From the NCBI GenBank assembly GCA_947086895.1, contig CAMUAR010000004.1, positions 1 to 64,000 of the forward strand: a stretch of 64,000 nt of DNA, written 5' to 3'. A program made the position numbers and the translations under genes. Shown here one piece after another: positions 1 through 8,097 of this stretch (within the stretch, counting starts at the first letter, position 1; every line of letters starts with the position of its first letter). The notes beneath the pieces were generated by a model that saw nothing but the letters and a program-made list of their open reading frames with translations, was not told the origin of the DNA and did no database searches. The DNA comes from an uncultured Lachnospiraceae bacterium (lineage in GTDB: Bacteria > Bacillota > Clostridia > Lachnospirales > Lachnospiraceae).

Positions 1-20
1 TTCAAATCCGCCAGTCGCCT
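1..20 (+). tRNA. tRNA 3' end (partial), probably tRNA-Cys
   Basis: The window opens inside a tRNA. TTCAAAT is a typical T-loop, CCGCC is the 3' side of the T-stem, AGTCGCC the 3' side of the acceptor stem, and T the discriminator base. A GGCGACT 5' acceptor strand with U73 fits tRNA-Cys best; tRNA-Gly also carries U73. The CCA end is not encoded. The anticodon lies outside the window, so identity is inferred. Confidence 0.6.
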
Positions 21-24
21 CTTG

Positions 25-51
25 AAAACTCCAAGGAATTGGAGTTTTTTT
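25..51 (+). terminator. Rho-independent terminator of the tRNA
   Basis: AAAACTCCAA pairs with TTGGAGTTTT around a GGAA loop, and the stem runs into a T-tract, directly after the tRNA. Confidence 0.85.
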
Positions 52-102
52 ATTGACTGTAACATCAGGATACACCAGCTTGGATGTATAAGCTCCTCTT
101 AA

Positions 103-128
103 AAAGCCCTGAAAAACAGGGGTTTTTT
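103..128 (+). terminator. Second terminator-like hairpin
   Basis: CCCTG pairs with CAGGG around an A-rich loop, flanked by A-tract and T-tract (GTTTTTTG). No gene is visible between this and the tRNA terminator, so it may be a backup terminator. Confidence 0.55.
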
Positions 129-567
129 GTTACCCGATCTTTTTTCATTGTTCTTTCAGACCTAAGCTTCTGATCTTTTTTTTGTTATTTTTTCAATATT
201 CCATTTTTTTACAAGCACCGTTTAAGACCGTTTAAAATCGAATAAAATCTTTTCATAATTTTCGCAAAATTCTATCAAGAATTTCCTGTATATTCCAGCT
301 GGTAGGGAAATTGCCAGTATTGGTACAGACAATTAAGTCATCCCAGATTTGATGCTGACCATAAGTATCCAGCAGAAGCCAAGGGCTGGGTATATGAAGC
401 TGTTTTAGTAAGTGAAAAATTAAAGTTGAAAAAATTACGACATTATGAGGTGAAACATTATATTGTGCCATTTCAAGTAGGATAAAAAGTTTATCTTTAT
501 TGGGCTATGTTTGAAAATACAGAAGTTGTCAGTCAACATCAAAATAGAGCAGAAAAATACCAGCTAG
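129..567. other. Gene-free spacer, possibly decayed
   Basis: About 440 bases with no recognisable gene. An open frame on the minus strand (253-471) has no convincing ribosome site or known motif. A plus-strand frame around 340-480 encodes a fragment that looks protein-like but ends in stops on both sides. The stretch may hold remnants of a decayed gene next to the tRNA. Confidence 0.4.
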
Positions 568-1407
568 TCAGACAAGTCCAATAAACCTTTCTTTCTGTGC
601 TTTTCTGCAGACCAAATAAAAAGTGACATTAAATTCTGGATCCCGAATGGGAACCGCCACACGGGCAACGACTGGTTGGGAGTCAGGAAAAGCATTCTGG
701 AAAAAATCAGTGGCAAAGCTAGGCATAATGGAGTTTTCCAGCAGTTCCAGAAAAGTATACCGTTCTGTCTGGACAAGGAAGCGGGAATCTGGCATTTTTT
801 CCATGACTAGGTCATGCCAGAACCCAATATCCTGAAATAGAAGCATATTTTCCCCATTCATCTCAGAGACACTTAAGGATTTCCTGCGGGCAAACCGGTG
901 CCGTTTGGATAGCAGGAAAGATAAGTGTTCCTCACACCATTTTTTAGAGTGCAGTTCATGGTCATCCGGACAGAACGGCAGCAGAACCAGATGGTAAGTT
1001 TCGTCTTTGATTCCATCGAGAAGCTGGGAAACTCCCTTGGTCTCGGATGATATGGTAGCTTTGGGATAAAGGGTGGCAAGGCGGCGGGTGATGTCCGGCA
1101 CATGGACGGGGGTACAGGAACCCAGCATAATTGTTCTGTTTGTTCGGTCAAAATCCCGTGCATGACGGAGCATATTTTCTGTCTGTTTTAATAGTATCTG
1201 TGCATCTTCCGCAGCAATCCTTCCGGTTTCATTTAATGAAATGCTGTTTTTGGTACGGACAAACAGGGAAACTTCAAATATTTCTTCTAACTTCTGCATA
1301 TTCCTTGTCAGCGTTGGCTGGGAAATATGCAGTTTTTCTGCTGTTTCGCGCAAAGTTCCTGTCTGGGAAAAGGTAACGAACTGCTGCAGGATATGATAAT
1401 CGATCAT
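568..1407 (-). CDS. LysR-family transcriptional regulator
   Basis: This 279-residue protein has the LysR layout: an N-terminal winged helix-turn-helix (helices around residues 18-37, with the typical ISQPTLTRNMQKLE stretch) followed by an effector-binding domain from about residue 90. The start at 1407 is chosen because GGGGAGGG lies 7 bases upstream and the protein then begins MIDYHILQQF, as is usual; a longer frame upstream has no ribosome site. It is divergent from the redox cluster beginning at 1636, with a perfect palindrome between them, so control of that cluster by this regulator is likely. LysR regulators commonly autoregulate. The effector cannot be told from sequence. Confidence 0.92.
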   Translation of the reverse strand: MIDYHILQQFVTFSQTGTLRETAEKLHISQPTLTRNMQKLEEIFEVSLFVRTKNSISLNETGRIAAEDAQILLKQTENMLRHARDFDRTNRTIMLGSCTPVHVPDITRRLATLYPKATISSETKGVSQLLDGIKDETYHLVLLPFCPDDHELHSKKWCEEHLSFLLSKRHRFARRKSLSVSEMNGENMLLFQDIGFWHDLVMEKMPDSRFLVQTERYTFLELLENSIMPSFATDFFQNAFPDSQPVVARVAVPIRDPEFNVTFYLVCRKAQKERFIGLV

Positions 1408-1540
1408 GAAGAGCCCTCCCCGGTAGAGATCTAATGAATGGTCTGCCTTACCTGCCAATCCCCAATATAGGCAAATACGGCAAACCATTTTGCTCATATC
1501 ATAAAAAGAATACCATATATACCGAAGAATATAAACCATC

Positions 1541-1561
1541 AGATTTCATTTAGTGAAATCT
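1541..1561. promoter_or_regulatory. Palindrome, candidate LysR operator
   Basis: Arms AGATTTCA and TGAAATCT are exact inverted repeats around a 5-base spacer, in the divergent intergenic region between the LysR gene and the redox cluster. The position and size fit a LysR-type binding site. The assignment is inference. Confidence 0.55.
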
Positions 1562-1635
1562 GGATTACGAAATTGGCATTGTACAAATGGGATTTTTTAC
1601 AATATAATGACCATAAGTTGAAGGAGGGGACGCAA

Positions 1636-2394
1636 ATGATTTTTTACTTCACGGGAACGGGCAGTGAGATGAACGGCGGCGCAGTGATTACCAATGAAGC
1701 ACTGAAGGTAAAGACAGGAAGGGATTATCCAAAATGCAATCCGGTCTTTGCACTTCTTGATCCGACATATACTTATAGTGTACCAAAGTTCCAGATGGTT
1801 TCCGGCAGTTTTGATGTACTTTCCCATATTATGGAAACCTATTTCAGCGAGCCGGATGAAGATAATGTATCGGATGATATTTCGGAAAGCCTGATGAGGG
1901 GCGTGATCCGTGACCTCCGCGCCGCGATTAAAAATCCATCCGATTATACGGCAAGGAGCAACCTGATGTGGGAATCCACGATGGGGGAAAACCGTATCAT
2001 TAAGTTAGGCAAGCGCATGGACTTTGAGTGCCACCAGATGGAGCACCAGCTTGGGGCTTACACGGACTGCAACCATGGGGCGGGGCTGGCTGTACTGCAT
2101 CCGGTTTATTACCGCCACATTTATCAGGATGGACTTGCAAAGTTCCAGAGGTTTGCCGTAAATGTCTGGGGAATTTCGCCGGAAGGAAAGAGTGCGGAGG
2201 AATTGGCGCTCTCCGGCGTGGAAGCGTTGGCAGATTTTATCAAAGAGATTGGGCTTCCTGCGACCCTGCGGGAGCTTGGCGTGGATGAGTATACGGATCT
2301 GAAAAAGATTGCGGATTCCTGTAATCTTGCGCCTGGAAGCTATAAAAAAATGACCCATGAAGAAATTTTTGAAATTTTCAAGGAATGTTATTAA
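1636..2394 (+). pseudogene. Iron-containing alcohol dehydrogenase, N-terminally truncated
   Basis: The 252-residue product matches the C-terminal two thirds of group III (iron) alcohol dehydrogenases of the butanol dehydrogenase/YqhD type, which are normally about 385-390 residues. It begins at the conserved TGSEMNGG segment, so the N-terminal Rossmann-like part with the GGGS nucleotide-binding motif is missing. Metal ligands remain: Asp60 and His64 (DVLSH) and two histidines in EHQLGAYTDCNHG. A strong site (AAGGAGGGG, 8 bases before ATG) sits directly in front of the fragment, so it could still be translated. The likely history is a deletion that joined the original leader to the middle of the gene. 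It is the first gene of the cluster; a shortened functional protein cannot be excluded. Confidence 0.75.
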
Positions 2395-2406
2395 GGGAGA
2401 ATTGTT

Positions 2407-3078
2407 ATGAAAAAATGGGCAGCAATATTGCTAAGTGTATTGATGGTATTTGGGCTTGCCGCCTGCGGTGATGCGACAAAAGAGAATGAAACGGCAGCAG
2501 GGGGCGCGGGGAACAGAAAAGAGCCAGAAGTTACCTCGCCGCCAGAAACAGAATCTACGGAGGGAAACCAAACAGAAAATCCCGAATCCGCAGAGGGGAA
2601 AACATTGGTTGTCTACTACTCCGCCACAGGAAATACCGGGGAAGTGGCGAATTATATTGCGGAGGCAATGGGAGCGGATTTGTTTGAACTGGAGCCAACG
2701 CAAAGTTATAGCAGTGCCGATTTGGATTGGACGGACAGCGACAGCCGGGTTTCCCGTGAGCATGATCATCCAGAGGAACGGGTAGTCCCTCTGGTGGCGA
2801 ACACGGTGGAGAATTGGGATTCCTATGATATAGTATTTATCGGATACCCGATCTGGTGGGGAATTGCGGCATGGCCAGTGGATGGCTTTATCGCTGCGAA
2901 TGATTTTGCAGGGAAAACGGTAATCCCTTTCTGCACATCTTCTTCCTCTGGTTTAGGCGAAAGCGGGGAACTGCTCGAAGAAGCGGCAGGAACTGGTGAA
3001 TGGCTGGAAGGCATCCGTTTCCGTTCCGGGGCTTCGAAAGAGACAGTGGAAGAATGGGTAAAAAGTCTTGGGTTATAA
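2407..3078 (+). CDS. Flavodoxin-domain lipoprotein
   Basis: A 223-residue secreted protein. Residues 1-20 form a lipoprotein signal with lipobox LAAC (Cys20), followed by a Ser/Thr/Glu-rich linker to about residue 63, then a flavodoxin-like domain. LVVYYSATGNT is the FMN phosphate-binding loop and GYPIWWG the second flavin-contacting loop typical of the Flavodoxin_4 group. Start: GGGAG lies 7-8 bases before the ATG. It follows the dehydrogenase remnant by 12 bases and precedes an aldo/keto reductase, suggesting one operon. The protein should be anchored on the outer face of the membrane, unusual for flavodoxins, which normally shuttle electrons in the cytoplasm. The redox partner is unknown. 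Confidence 0.9.
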   Translation: MKKWAAILLSVLMVFGLAACGDATKENETAAGGAGNRKEPEVTSPPETESTEGNQTENPESAEGKTLVVYYSATGNTGEVANYIAEAMGADLFELEPTQSYSSADLDWTDSDSRVSREHDHPEERVVPLVANTVENWDSYDIVFIGYPIWWGIAAWPVDGFIAANDFAGKTVIPFCTSSSSGLGESGELLEEAAGTGEWLEGIRFRSGASKETVEEWVKSLGL

Positions 3079-3168
3079 TAATTGAAAACGGGTCATGTGC
3101 AATTGGAAGGGCAGGTAACAAAAAAAGCCTGTACTTCTGTAAATTAAAGAATGAAGGAGGAAACAATT

Positions 3169-4011
3169 ATGGAATATGTAACGTTGAATAATGGTATCAA
3201 AATGCCTGTTTTGGGGTATGGCGTATATCAGGTGGGGAATGAGGAATGTGAACGCTGTGTGCTGGATGCAATCAGCGTTGGCTACCGCTCCATTGACACC
3301 GCACAGGCTTATGGGAATGAGGAGGCAGTGGGAAATGCAATCCGCAAGTGCAATGTTGCACGTGAGGAACTGTTCATTACCACAAAGGTGTGGATCAGCA
3401 ATGCCGGTTATGAAAAGACCAAGGTTTCCCTGAAGGAATCGCTGCGAAAACTTCAGACGGAGTATATTGATCTGGTACTGATCCATCAGCCGTTTGGCGA
3501 TTACTATGGAACTTACCGCGCGATGGAGGAAGCGTACAAGGAGGGTTGGATCCGTGCGATTGGTGTATCGAATTTTTATCCGAACCGATTCATTGACCTT
3601 TGTAAGTTTGTGGAAGTAAAGCCTGCGGTCAACCAGGTGGAAACTCATGTGTTCCAACAGCAGAAAACTGCCCATCAGTATATGGAAAAGTATGGGGTAC
3701 AGCATGAATCGTGGGGGCCGTTTGCCGAAGGGCGTAAGGATTTCTTTACGAACCCAGTATTAACGGAAATTGGAAGAAAGCATGGGAAGACAGCAGCACA
3801 GACCGCCCTGCGTTTCCTTGTCCAGAGTGGTGTGGTAGTGATCCCAAAAAGCACCCATAAGGAGCGCATGATCCAGAACATGGATGTGTTTGATTTCACT
3901 TTGGATGAGGCGGATATGCAGGCAATCCAGGCTTTGGATGAAGGGAAAAGCCTATTCTTCTCCCATTATGATCCTGCCACGGTAGAAATGCTGACAGGGC
4001 TGGTACGATAA
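3169..4011 (+). CDS. Aldo/keto reductase (diketogluconate reductase-like)
   Basis: A 280-residue NAD(P)H-dependent carbonyl reductase of the AKR TIM-barrel family, AKR5-like. The catalytic tetrad is visible: Asp and Tyr in SIDTAQAYGNE, Lys in TTKVW, His in LIHQPF. The phosphate-binding IPKSTHKERM stretch near the C-terminus is present. The start at 3169 is chosen because AAGGAGG lies 8 bases upstream; an upstream in-frame ATG at 3151 overlaps that ribosome site. No signal peptide, so it is cytoplasmic. It sits between two flavodoxin-domain genes, which suggests a shared redox role, but the substrate is not predictable. Confidence 0.93.
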   Translation: MEYVTLNNGIKMPVLGYGVYQVGNEECERCVLDAISVGYRSIDTAQAYGNEEAVGNAIRKCNVAREELFITTKVWISNAGYEKTKVSLKESLRKLQTEYIDLVLIHQPFGDYYGTYRAMEEAYKEGWIRAIGVSNFYPNRFIDLCKFVEVKPAVNQVETHVFQQQKTAHQYMEKYGVQHESWGPFAEGRKDFFTNPVLTEIGRKHGKTAAQTALRFLVQSGVVVIPKSTHKERMIQNMDVFDFTLDEADMQAIQALDEGKSLFFSHYDPATVEMLTGLVR

Positions 4012-4075
4012 GGATTTCAAGATGGAAAGGAATTGTCTTTTGGACGAAATTACTATGTAGAAAGGGGATTTTAAA

Positions 4076-5428
4076 ATGAAGAACCAGAAAAACAGACAAA
4101 GATTTACAAAAATTTTGTTCATGCTTATTTTGACAATTTCACAGATCTTTACAGGAGTTGTCGGCGGGAGAAAACCGATGGAAGTATCTGCGGCAGCTGC
4201 GCCAAGGCTTGCGGTGACCAATCTTTCCTTGTCGGTCGGGCAGACGTACCGGCTCCGTGTAACAAACGCGGATCAGGTGCAGTGGAGTTCATCAAGAAAA
4301 TCGGTTGCAACTGTGAGCAGTAAAGGGCTTGTCCAGGCAAAGAAAGCGGGCAGGACAACAATCACAGCGACAGTGGACGGCAAAAAACTGAAATGCTATG
4401 TGGTTGTAAACAATCCTTCGGAACAAAACAAGGATGTCCTGATTGCCTTTTTCTCGCAGACAGAAACGACAACAGCGGTGGCAAAGCAGATTCAGAAGCT
4501 GACCGGCGGCGATCTGCTCCGCATCAGGCCGCAGACCGCTTACACAAGCAATTATGAGAGGCTTGTACAGGTTGCGCAGCGGGAATTAAGAGATAATACC
4601 AGACCGACGATCAGGACATTGGCAAAAAACATGGATTCCTATGATGTTATTTATATTGGATTTCCGATCTGGTGGGGAAACGCGCCACGGGTTATCCTTA
4701 CGTTCCTGGAACGGTATGACCTTACGGGCAAGGTTGTTATTCCATTCTGCACAAGCGGTGGCAGCACGATTGAGGAGAGCATTGCGGAATTAAGGCAGTC
4801 TTGTACAGGAGCTGAATGGAAGGATGGCTACACGGCAGATGTGGGCGATGAGGAGGAAATCCGGGAATGGCTCACCAAAATCGGCGAGCTTGAGTCAGAG
4901 GAAGAAGAGCCTGAGTCGGGCAAGGAGGAGATGGAAAAGAGCGAGGAGGAAGCATCCGTAGGGCTTTTGGTAGCTTATTTCTCATGGAGCGGCACAAGCG
5001 AGCGGATCGCACAGAATATCATTGCGCAGACAGGGGCGGACTCCTTCCGCATTGAGAGGGAAATTCCTTACAGCACAGACTATACCGAGACGGCATATGG
5101 GGATGCGAAAGATGAGGCGGACAACAACGCCAGACCGCCAATCAAAGATCCACTTGCCTCCGTTGAAAAATACGACAAGATCATTATATGTTATCCAATC
5201 TGGTGGCATACAGCCCCGATGACGGTGGGAACATTTTTGGAAAGCTATGATCTGACTGGAAAGATCATCTACCCGGTTTCGCAGTCAGCATCTATGGACC
5301 GCACGCAGTATGAACAATCCGTTGAATTTATAAGAGGGTGCGCAAAGGGTGCCAGTGTGGATGACGGGCTTTTTACAAGGGATTCGGCAGTAATTGAGCG
5401 TTACGTTGACGGGATTGTAAACAAATAG
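4076..5428 (+). CDS. Secreted Big2 - flavodoxin - flavodoxin protein
   Basis: A 450-residue protein with three recognisable parts after a signal peptide (basic start, hydrophobic core about residues 13-30, likely cleavage after VSAAA). Residues about 43-112 form a Big2 bacterial Ig-like domain (LAVTNLSLSVGQTYRL, VATVSSKGLVQAKKAGRTTIT). Residues about 118-270 form one flavodoxin-like domain (IAFFSQTETT, GFPIWWGNAP), then an acidic Glu-rich linker, then a second flavodoxin-like domain from about 298 to the end (LVAYFSWSGTSE, CYPIWWHTAP). AAAGGGG precedes the ATG. It is the last gene of the cluster. The Big2 domain suggests attachment to the wall or another surface partner. Two flavin sites in tandem could pass electrons, but that is inference. 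Confidence 0.88.
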   Translation: MKNQKNRQRFTKILFMLILTISQIFTGVVGGRKPMEVSAAAAPRLAVTNLSLSVGQTYRLRVTNADQVQWSSSRKSVATVSSKGLVQAKKAGRTTITATVDGKKLKCYVVVNNPSEQNKDVLIAFFSQTETTTAVAKQIQKLTGGDLLRIRPQTAYTSNYERLVQVAQRELRDNTRPTIRTLAKNMDSYDVIYIGFPIWWGNAPRVILTFLERYDLTGKVVIPFCTSGGSTIEESIAELRQSCTGAEWKDGYTADVGDEEEIREWLTKIGELESEEEEPESGKEEMEKSEEEASVGLLVAYFSWSGTSERIAQNIIAQTGADSFRIEREIPYSTDYTETAYGDAKDEADNNARPPIKDPLASVEKYDKIIICYPIWWHTAPMTVGTFLESYDLTGKIIYPVSQSASMDRTQYEQSVEFIRGCAKGASVDDGLFTRDSAVIERYVDGIVNK

Positions 5429-5693
5429 TAGGAGAATAGATCGCGCAGTGTCTTGCCTATAAAGGTTATCATGCAGTGCATTCTGCTTAAGCCAGGGATT
5501 CCACTATAGCAAGGGCAAATGGACTGCTGTGCAGCTCTTGACAGCCGACTGTCATTCTGATGGCTGGCAATCAAGCTGATTAAACAGGCGCAGCTGCATA
5601 ATCAGCAGCAACTGTAAGTTTTGTCAGAGAAAAAAGCTTGTTATTTTTTGATTTAACTCTTGACAAAAGTCATTTCATAACGGAGGTTTTATG
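5429..5693 (+). other. Spacer upstream of FakA-like gene
   Basis: About 265 bases without a gene. It contains a short hairpin (TGACAG pairs with CTGTCA near 5540) and TTGACA-like boxes near 5538 and 5660, but no well-spaced -10 could be assigned. This is also where base composition changes from the GC-richer redox cluster to the AT-rich stretch that follows. Confidence 0.4.
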
Positions 5694-5945
5694 ATGTTGG
5701 AATTTAAATATGATACACAGTTATTAATTGAAGGAGAAAATTTGGACGAAGATGTTATTGGTGATTATTTTACAGAGAACTTTAAAGGAGATTGTCTTTT
5801 GGCAGTAGGAGACGAAAACTTAATTAAAATTCATTTTCACACCAATGAACCGTGGAAAGTTTTAGAGTATTGTGCGTCTCTTGGGGAAATTTATGATATT
5901 GTCATTGAGGATATGGATAGACAATCTAGAGGATTACACGGTTAA
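5694..5945 (+). CDS. Small protein similar to a segment of fatty-acid kinase FakA (DAK family)
   Basis: An 83-residue product resembling the part of FakA/YloV-type proteins just after the DAK2 domain: a YxTQLLIEGENLDED opening, then GDCLLAVGDENLIKIHFHTNEP and a closing segment like the family's KVLEYALxxGELxDIxIENM. In FakA this segment belongs to a protein of about 550 residues with kinase and fatty-acid-binding functions; here it stands alone. GGAGG lies 7 bases before the ATG at 5694 (4 before an ATG at 5691). The kinase domain is absent, so it cannot be a kinase. It may be an accessory fragment or a domesticated remnant. A strong hairpin follows the stop. Confidence 0.6.
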   Translation: MLEFKYDTQLLIEGENLDEDVIGDYFTENFKGDCLLAVGDENLIKIHFHTNEPWKVLEYCASLGEIYDIVIEDMDRQSRGLHG

Positions 5946-5952
5946 AATTGTG

Positions 5953-5990
5953 CTAAGGCATGTTGAAAGAATTTTTTCAACATGCCTTAG
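5953..5990. terminator. Perfect 16-bp hairpin between convergent genes
   Basis: CTAAGGCATGTTGAAA pairs exactly with TTTCAACATGCCTTAG around a 6-base loop, 7 bases after the preceding stop and 108 bases beyond the end of the minus-strand hemerythrin gene. No long T-tract follows on either strand, so intrinsic termination is only likely. Confidence 0.6.
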
Positions 5991-6098
5991 AAAAAGAATT
6001 ATTATAAAAATTTCTATAATGGTAATATAAACGAAACCAAATATAAATTGTATGGATTTAACTGTAGGTATTTCACTGGAACTTACTAATGAAAATAA

Positions 6099-7007
6099 TC
6101 AAATAGAAGGAACTGCTTTTTTCTTAAATTGTTTGACACAAAAAACCAAATATCCGTTTCCACCTGTACCAAAAAGCATACTATATACAGGATATTCTTT
6201 GTCAAAAACTCGAAGAAATTGCTCAAAAGAAAGAATATCTTCTTTATCGAGTTTATAACTAGCCTTTGAATTGAAACGTGTTTTAATGTAACTGATAAAT
6301 GATTTGGATAGAAAATTAATAGCAGATAATGCTGTTTTATCAATTTTTTTAATTTGCTGTCCTAAAATTCGACTGACACAATGCAGAATCAGCCGATCCT
6401 CGTATACAATAAAAATCTGTAAACGTTCTCCTTCCTTGGAAATATAATTAAAGCGAAAACAGCCTTTTTTTCCAGTAGAAAAATTTTCTCCACTGTAATG
6501 ATCACTGACAAGATTTGCAGTTACAAGAAAAAGTTTGCGTAAACCTAAAATAATGGTATCTTCAAGAGCTTCCAATTCACGTTGTGAAGAAGAATCCACC
6601 CATTTAGTGTCCTTTTTAACAATGGCACGATCTTCAATCATAATATGTGAATTAAGCCAGCCAATACAGATCCCCATAAAATGTTGAACGGATTCTACAG
6701 AATATTTTTGCTGCTCTAGCTCGCGTTCTAGTGTTGGGAGAATGTGATCCCGCATATTATCATGCAGAGCTTTATGCGTTACATAATTATCGTAGTTGAT
6801 ACTGCGCATATATTCTTCTTCCTCAGAAAAATGTTTTAAAGTATAGCTTTGGAAGTACTTGATTCCTTCATGACAGGCATGCCGCTGTTTTGTGGGATCT
6901 TCATTAAGCATAATCAGTTTGTTTACAATAGAAAAAAGTCTGCGATGAGCTTTATCAATTGTTTCTATTCCAATATTGAATCGATCATTCCATTTAATTT
7001 CATTCAT
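6099..7007 (-). CDS. Bacteriohemerythrin-domain protein with C-terminal extension
   Basis: 302 residues. Residues 1-135 are a bacteriohemerythrin: the WNDRFNIGIETIDKAH opening and the full di-iron ligand set His21, His59, Glu63, His78, His82, His121 and Asp126. Such domains bind O2 reversibly, or iron or NO, in the cytoplasm. Residues about 190-302 form a second region whose pattern (LILHCVSRILGQQI, FVF/FCVK-like strands) weakly resembles CheX-like domains; this is uncertain. The ATG at 7007 has GGAGG 7 bases upstream. It is a single-gene unit with AT-rich flanks. A role in oxygen sensing or protection in an anaerobe is plausible. Confidence 0.85.
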   Translation of the reverse strand: MNEIKWNDRFNIGIETIDKAHRRLFSIVNKLIMLNEDPTKQRHACHEGIKYFQSYTLKHFSEEEEYMRSINYDNYVTHKALHDNMRDHILPTLERELEQQKYSVESVQHFMGICIGWLNSHIMIEDRAIVKKDTKWVDSSSQRELEALEDTIILGLRKLFLVTANLVSDHYSGENFSTGKKGCFRFNYISKEGERLQIFIVYEDRLILHCVSRILGQQIKKIDKTALSAINFLSKSFISYIKTRFNSKASYKLDKEDILSFEQFLRVFDKEYPVYSMLFGTGGNGYLVFCVKQFKKKAVPSI

Positions 7008-7458
7008 TGCTTCAACCTCCTGCTTCTGCTTCTTTTTCAGTTTTTAGATACAGAAGTCTTTGTTGATATTTTGATAAATTTACCAGTCGGGCAGGTCACA
7101 AAGGATTATTTATAAATCAGTTTTAATTTAAAAACAATGAAATAGAAGGTACTTTGACCTTTTCTCGACAAGAATAAATGTATAATGTTATTACTGAAAA
7201 TTTATAATATCCATAGAAAACTTTAAGGTTCCTTTCGCTTTATTCTTGAATATTAAAATAGATGTATAAATATTGTAATTTCCAATATAAACTCGTTGTT
7301 ATAATAAGAAACTGGTTGTTTTTTAATAATTCTGAACCAGTCTCCATAAAGTACAAAACAAAACATTCGTTTTATACTTTATAAATCTTTTTTGAAAAAA
7401 CAAAAAATCAATTGTAGATCTTGATATTAAAAATAATTTTAATGTGCGAAATATAAAT
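7008..7458. other. AT-rich spacer
   Basis: About 450 bases without a supportable gene between the hemerythrin gene start and the 3' end of the SGNH gene. It should hold the hemerythrin promoter, but none could be assigned with confidence in such AT-rich DNA. Confidence 0.4.
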
Positions 7459-8097
7459 TTATTTTTTCCATTTAGGTTCTTTTACATAAACCATAATATC
7501 GTGATAAATTGCTCGGTATCCATCTTCGTTAATATGCATCCCTTCAATAGTATATTCCGCTTTTAGCCTGTCTTGTTCATCTTTTAAATTTTTATTAATA
7601 TCAATATATTTTTGCTTATGTTTTGCAGCAAGCTGTTGTACTTGTAAATTTGCAGCAGCAATTTTTTCGTTGTTTCGGATTTTTAAACATTCCTTCATAT
7701 TTTCTGCAGCTGCCTCATAATTTACGGGGTAGTACGCCATAAGATATATTTCTGTTTGCGGCAGGTTTGTTTCGATCATTGTGATAATTTCTTCATAATT
7801 TTCCATAAGCTTAGAAATAGGGATACTGCTGTCGCTTAAATCGTTTGTTCCAATATTGATAAATACTCTGGAGGGCTTTAAGTCCAGGATACAAGGTGCA
7901 ATCGCAAGGAGGAGTTCCTGAGACACAAACCCGCCGATACCGCGGTTGTAGATAATGGTGCTGTCGTTGTGTTCTAATAATAATTTATTGATTGGAAACA
8001 TTTCCATTAAGGAAGAACCTGCAAAAACAACCTGACCAGAAAGCGCAGCTTTGTTTTCTAGTTGATAACGTTCAATTTTCATTTCTTTTTCATTCAT
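7459..8097 (-). CDS. SGNH/GDSL-type hydrolase
   Basis: A 212-residue cytoplasmic protein (no signal peptide) of the SGNH hydrolase fold, which deacylates esters on lipids, sugars or small molecules. The four blocks are visible: nucleophile Ser in FAGSSLM (GSS in place of GDS), Gly in NRGIGG, Asn in IGTNDLSD, and His in EGMHINEDGY. The residue usually Asp three before the catalytic His is Glu here. AAGGAGATC lies just before the ATG. It appears to be a single gene in an AT-rich region. The substrate is unknown; relatives include platelet-activating-factor acetylhydrolase-like and TesA-like esterases. Confidence 0.88.
   Translation of the reverse strand: MNEKEMKIERYQLENKAALSGQVVFAGSSLMEMFPINKLLLEHNDSTIIYNRGIGGFVSQELLLAIAPCILDLKPSRVFINIGTNDLSDSSIPISKLMENYEEIITMIETNLPQTEIYLMAYYPVNYEAAAENMKECLKIRNNEKIAAANLQVQQLAAKHKQKYIDINKNLKDEQDRLKAEYTIEGMHINEDGYRAIYHDIMVYVKEPKWKK

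Noticed and set aside
1..20. Attachment site of an integrated element at the tRNA end
   Set aside because: I found no second copy of the tRNA 3' end and no integrase gene in the window.
253..471. Minus-strand open frame near the tRNA
   Set aside because: No ribosome site, no known motif and a composition typical of non-coding DNA.
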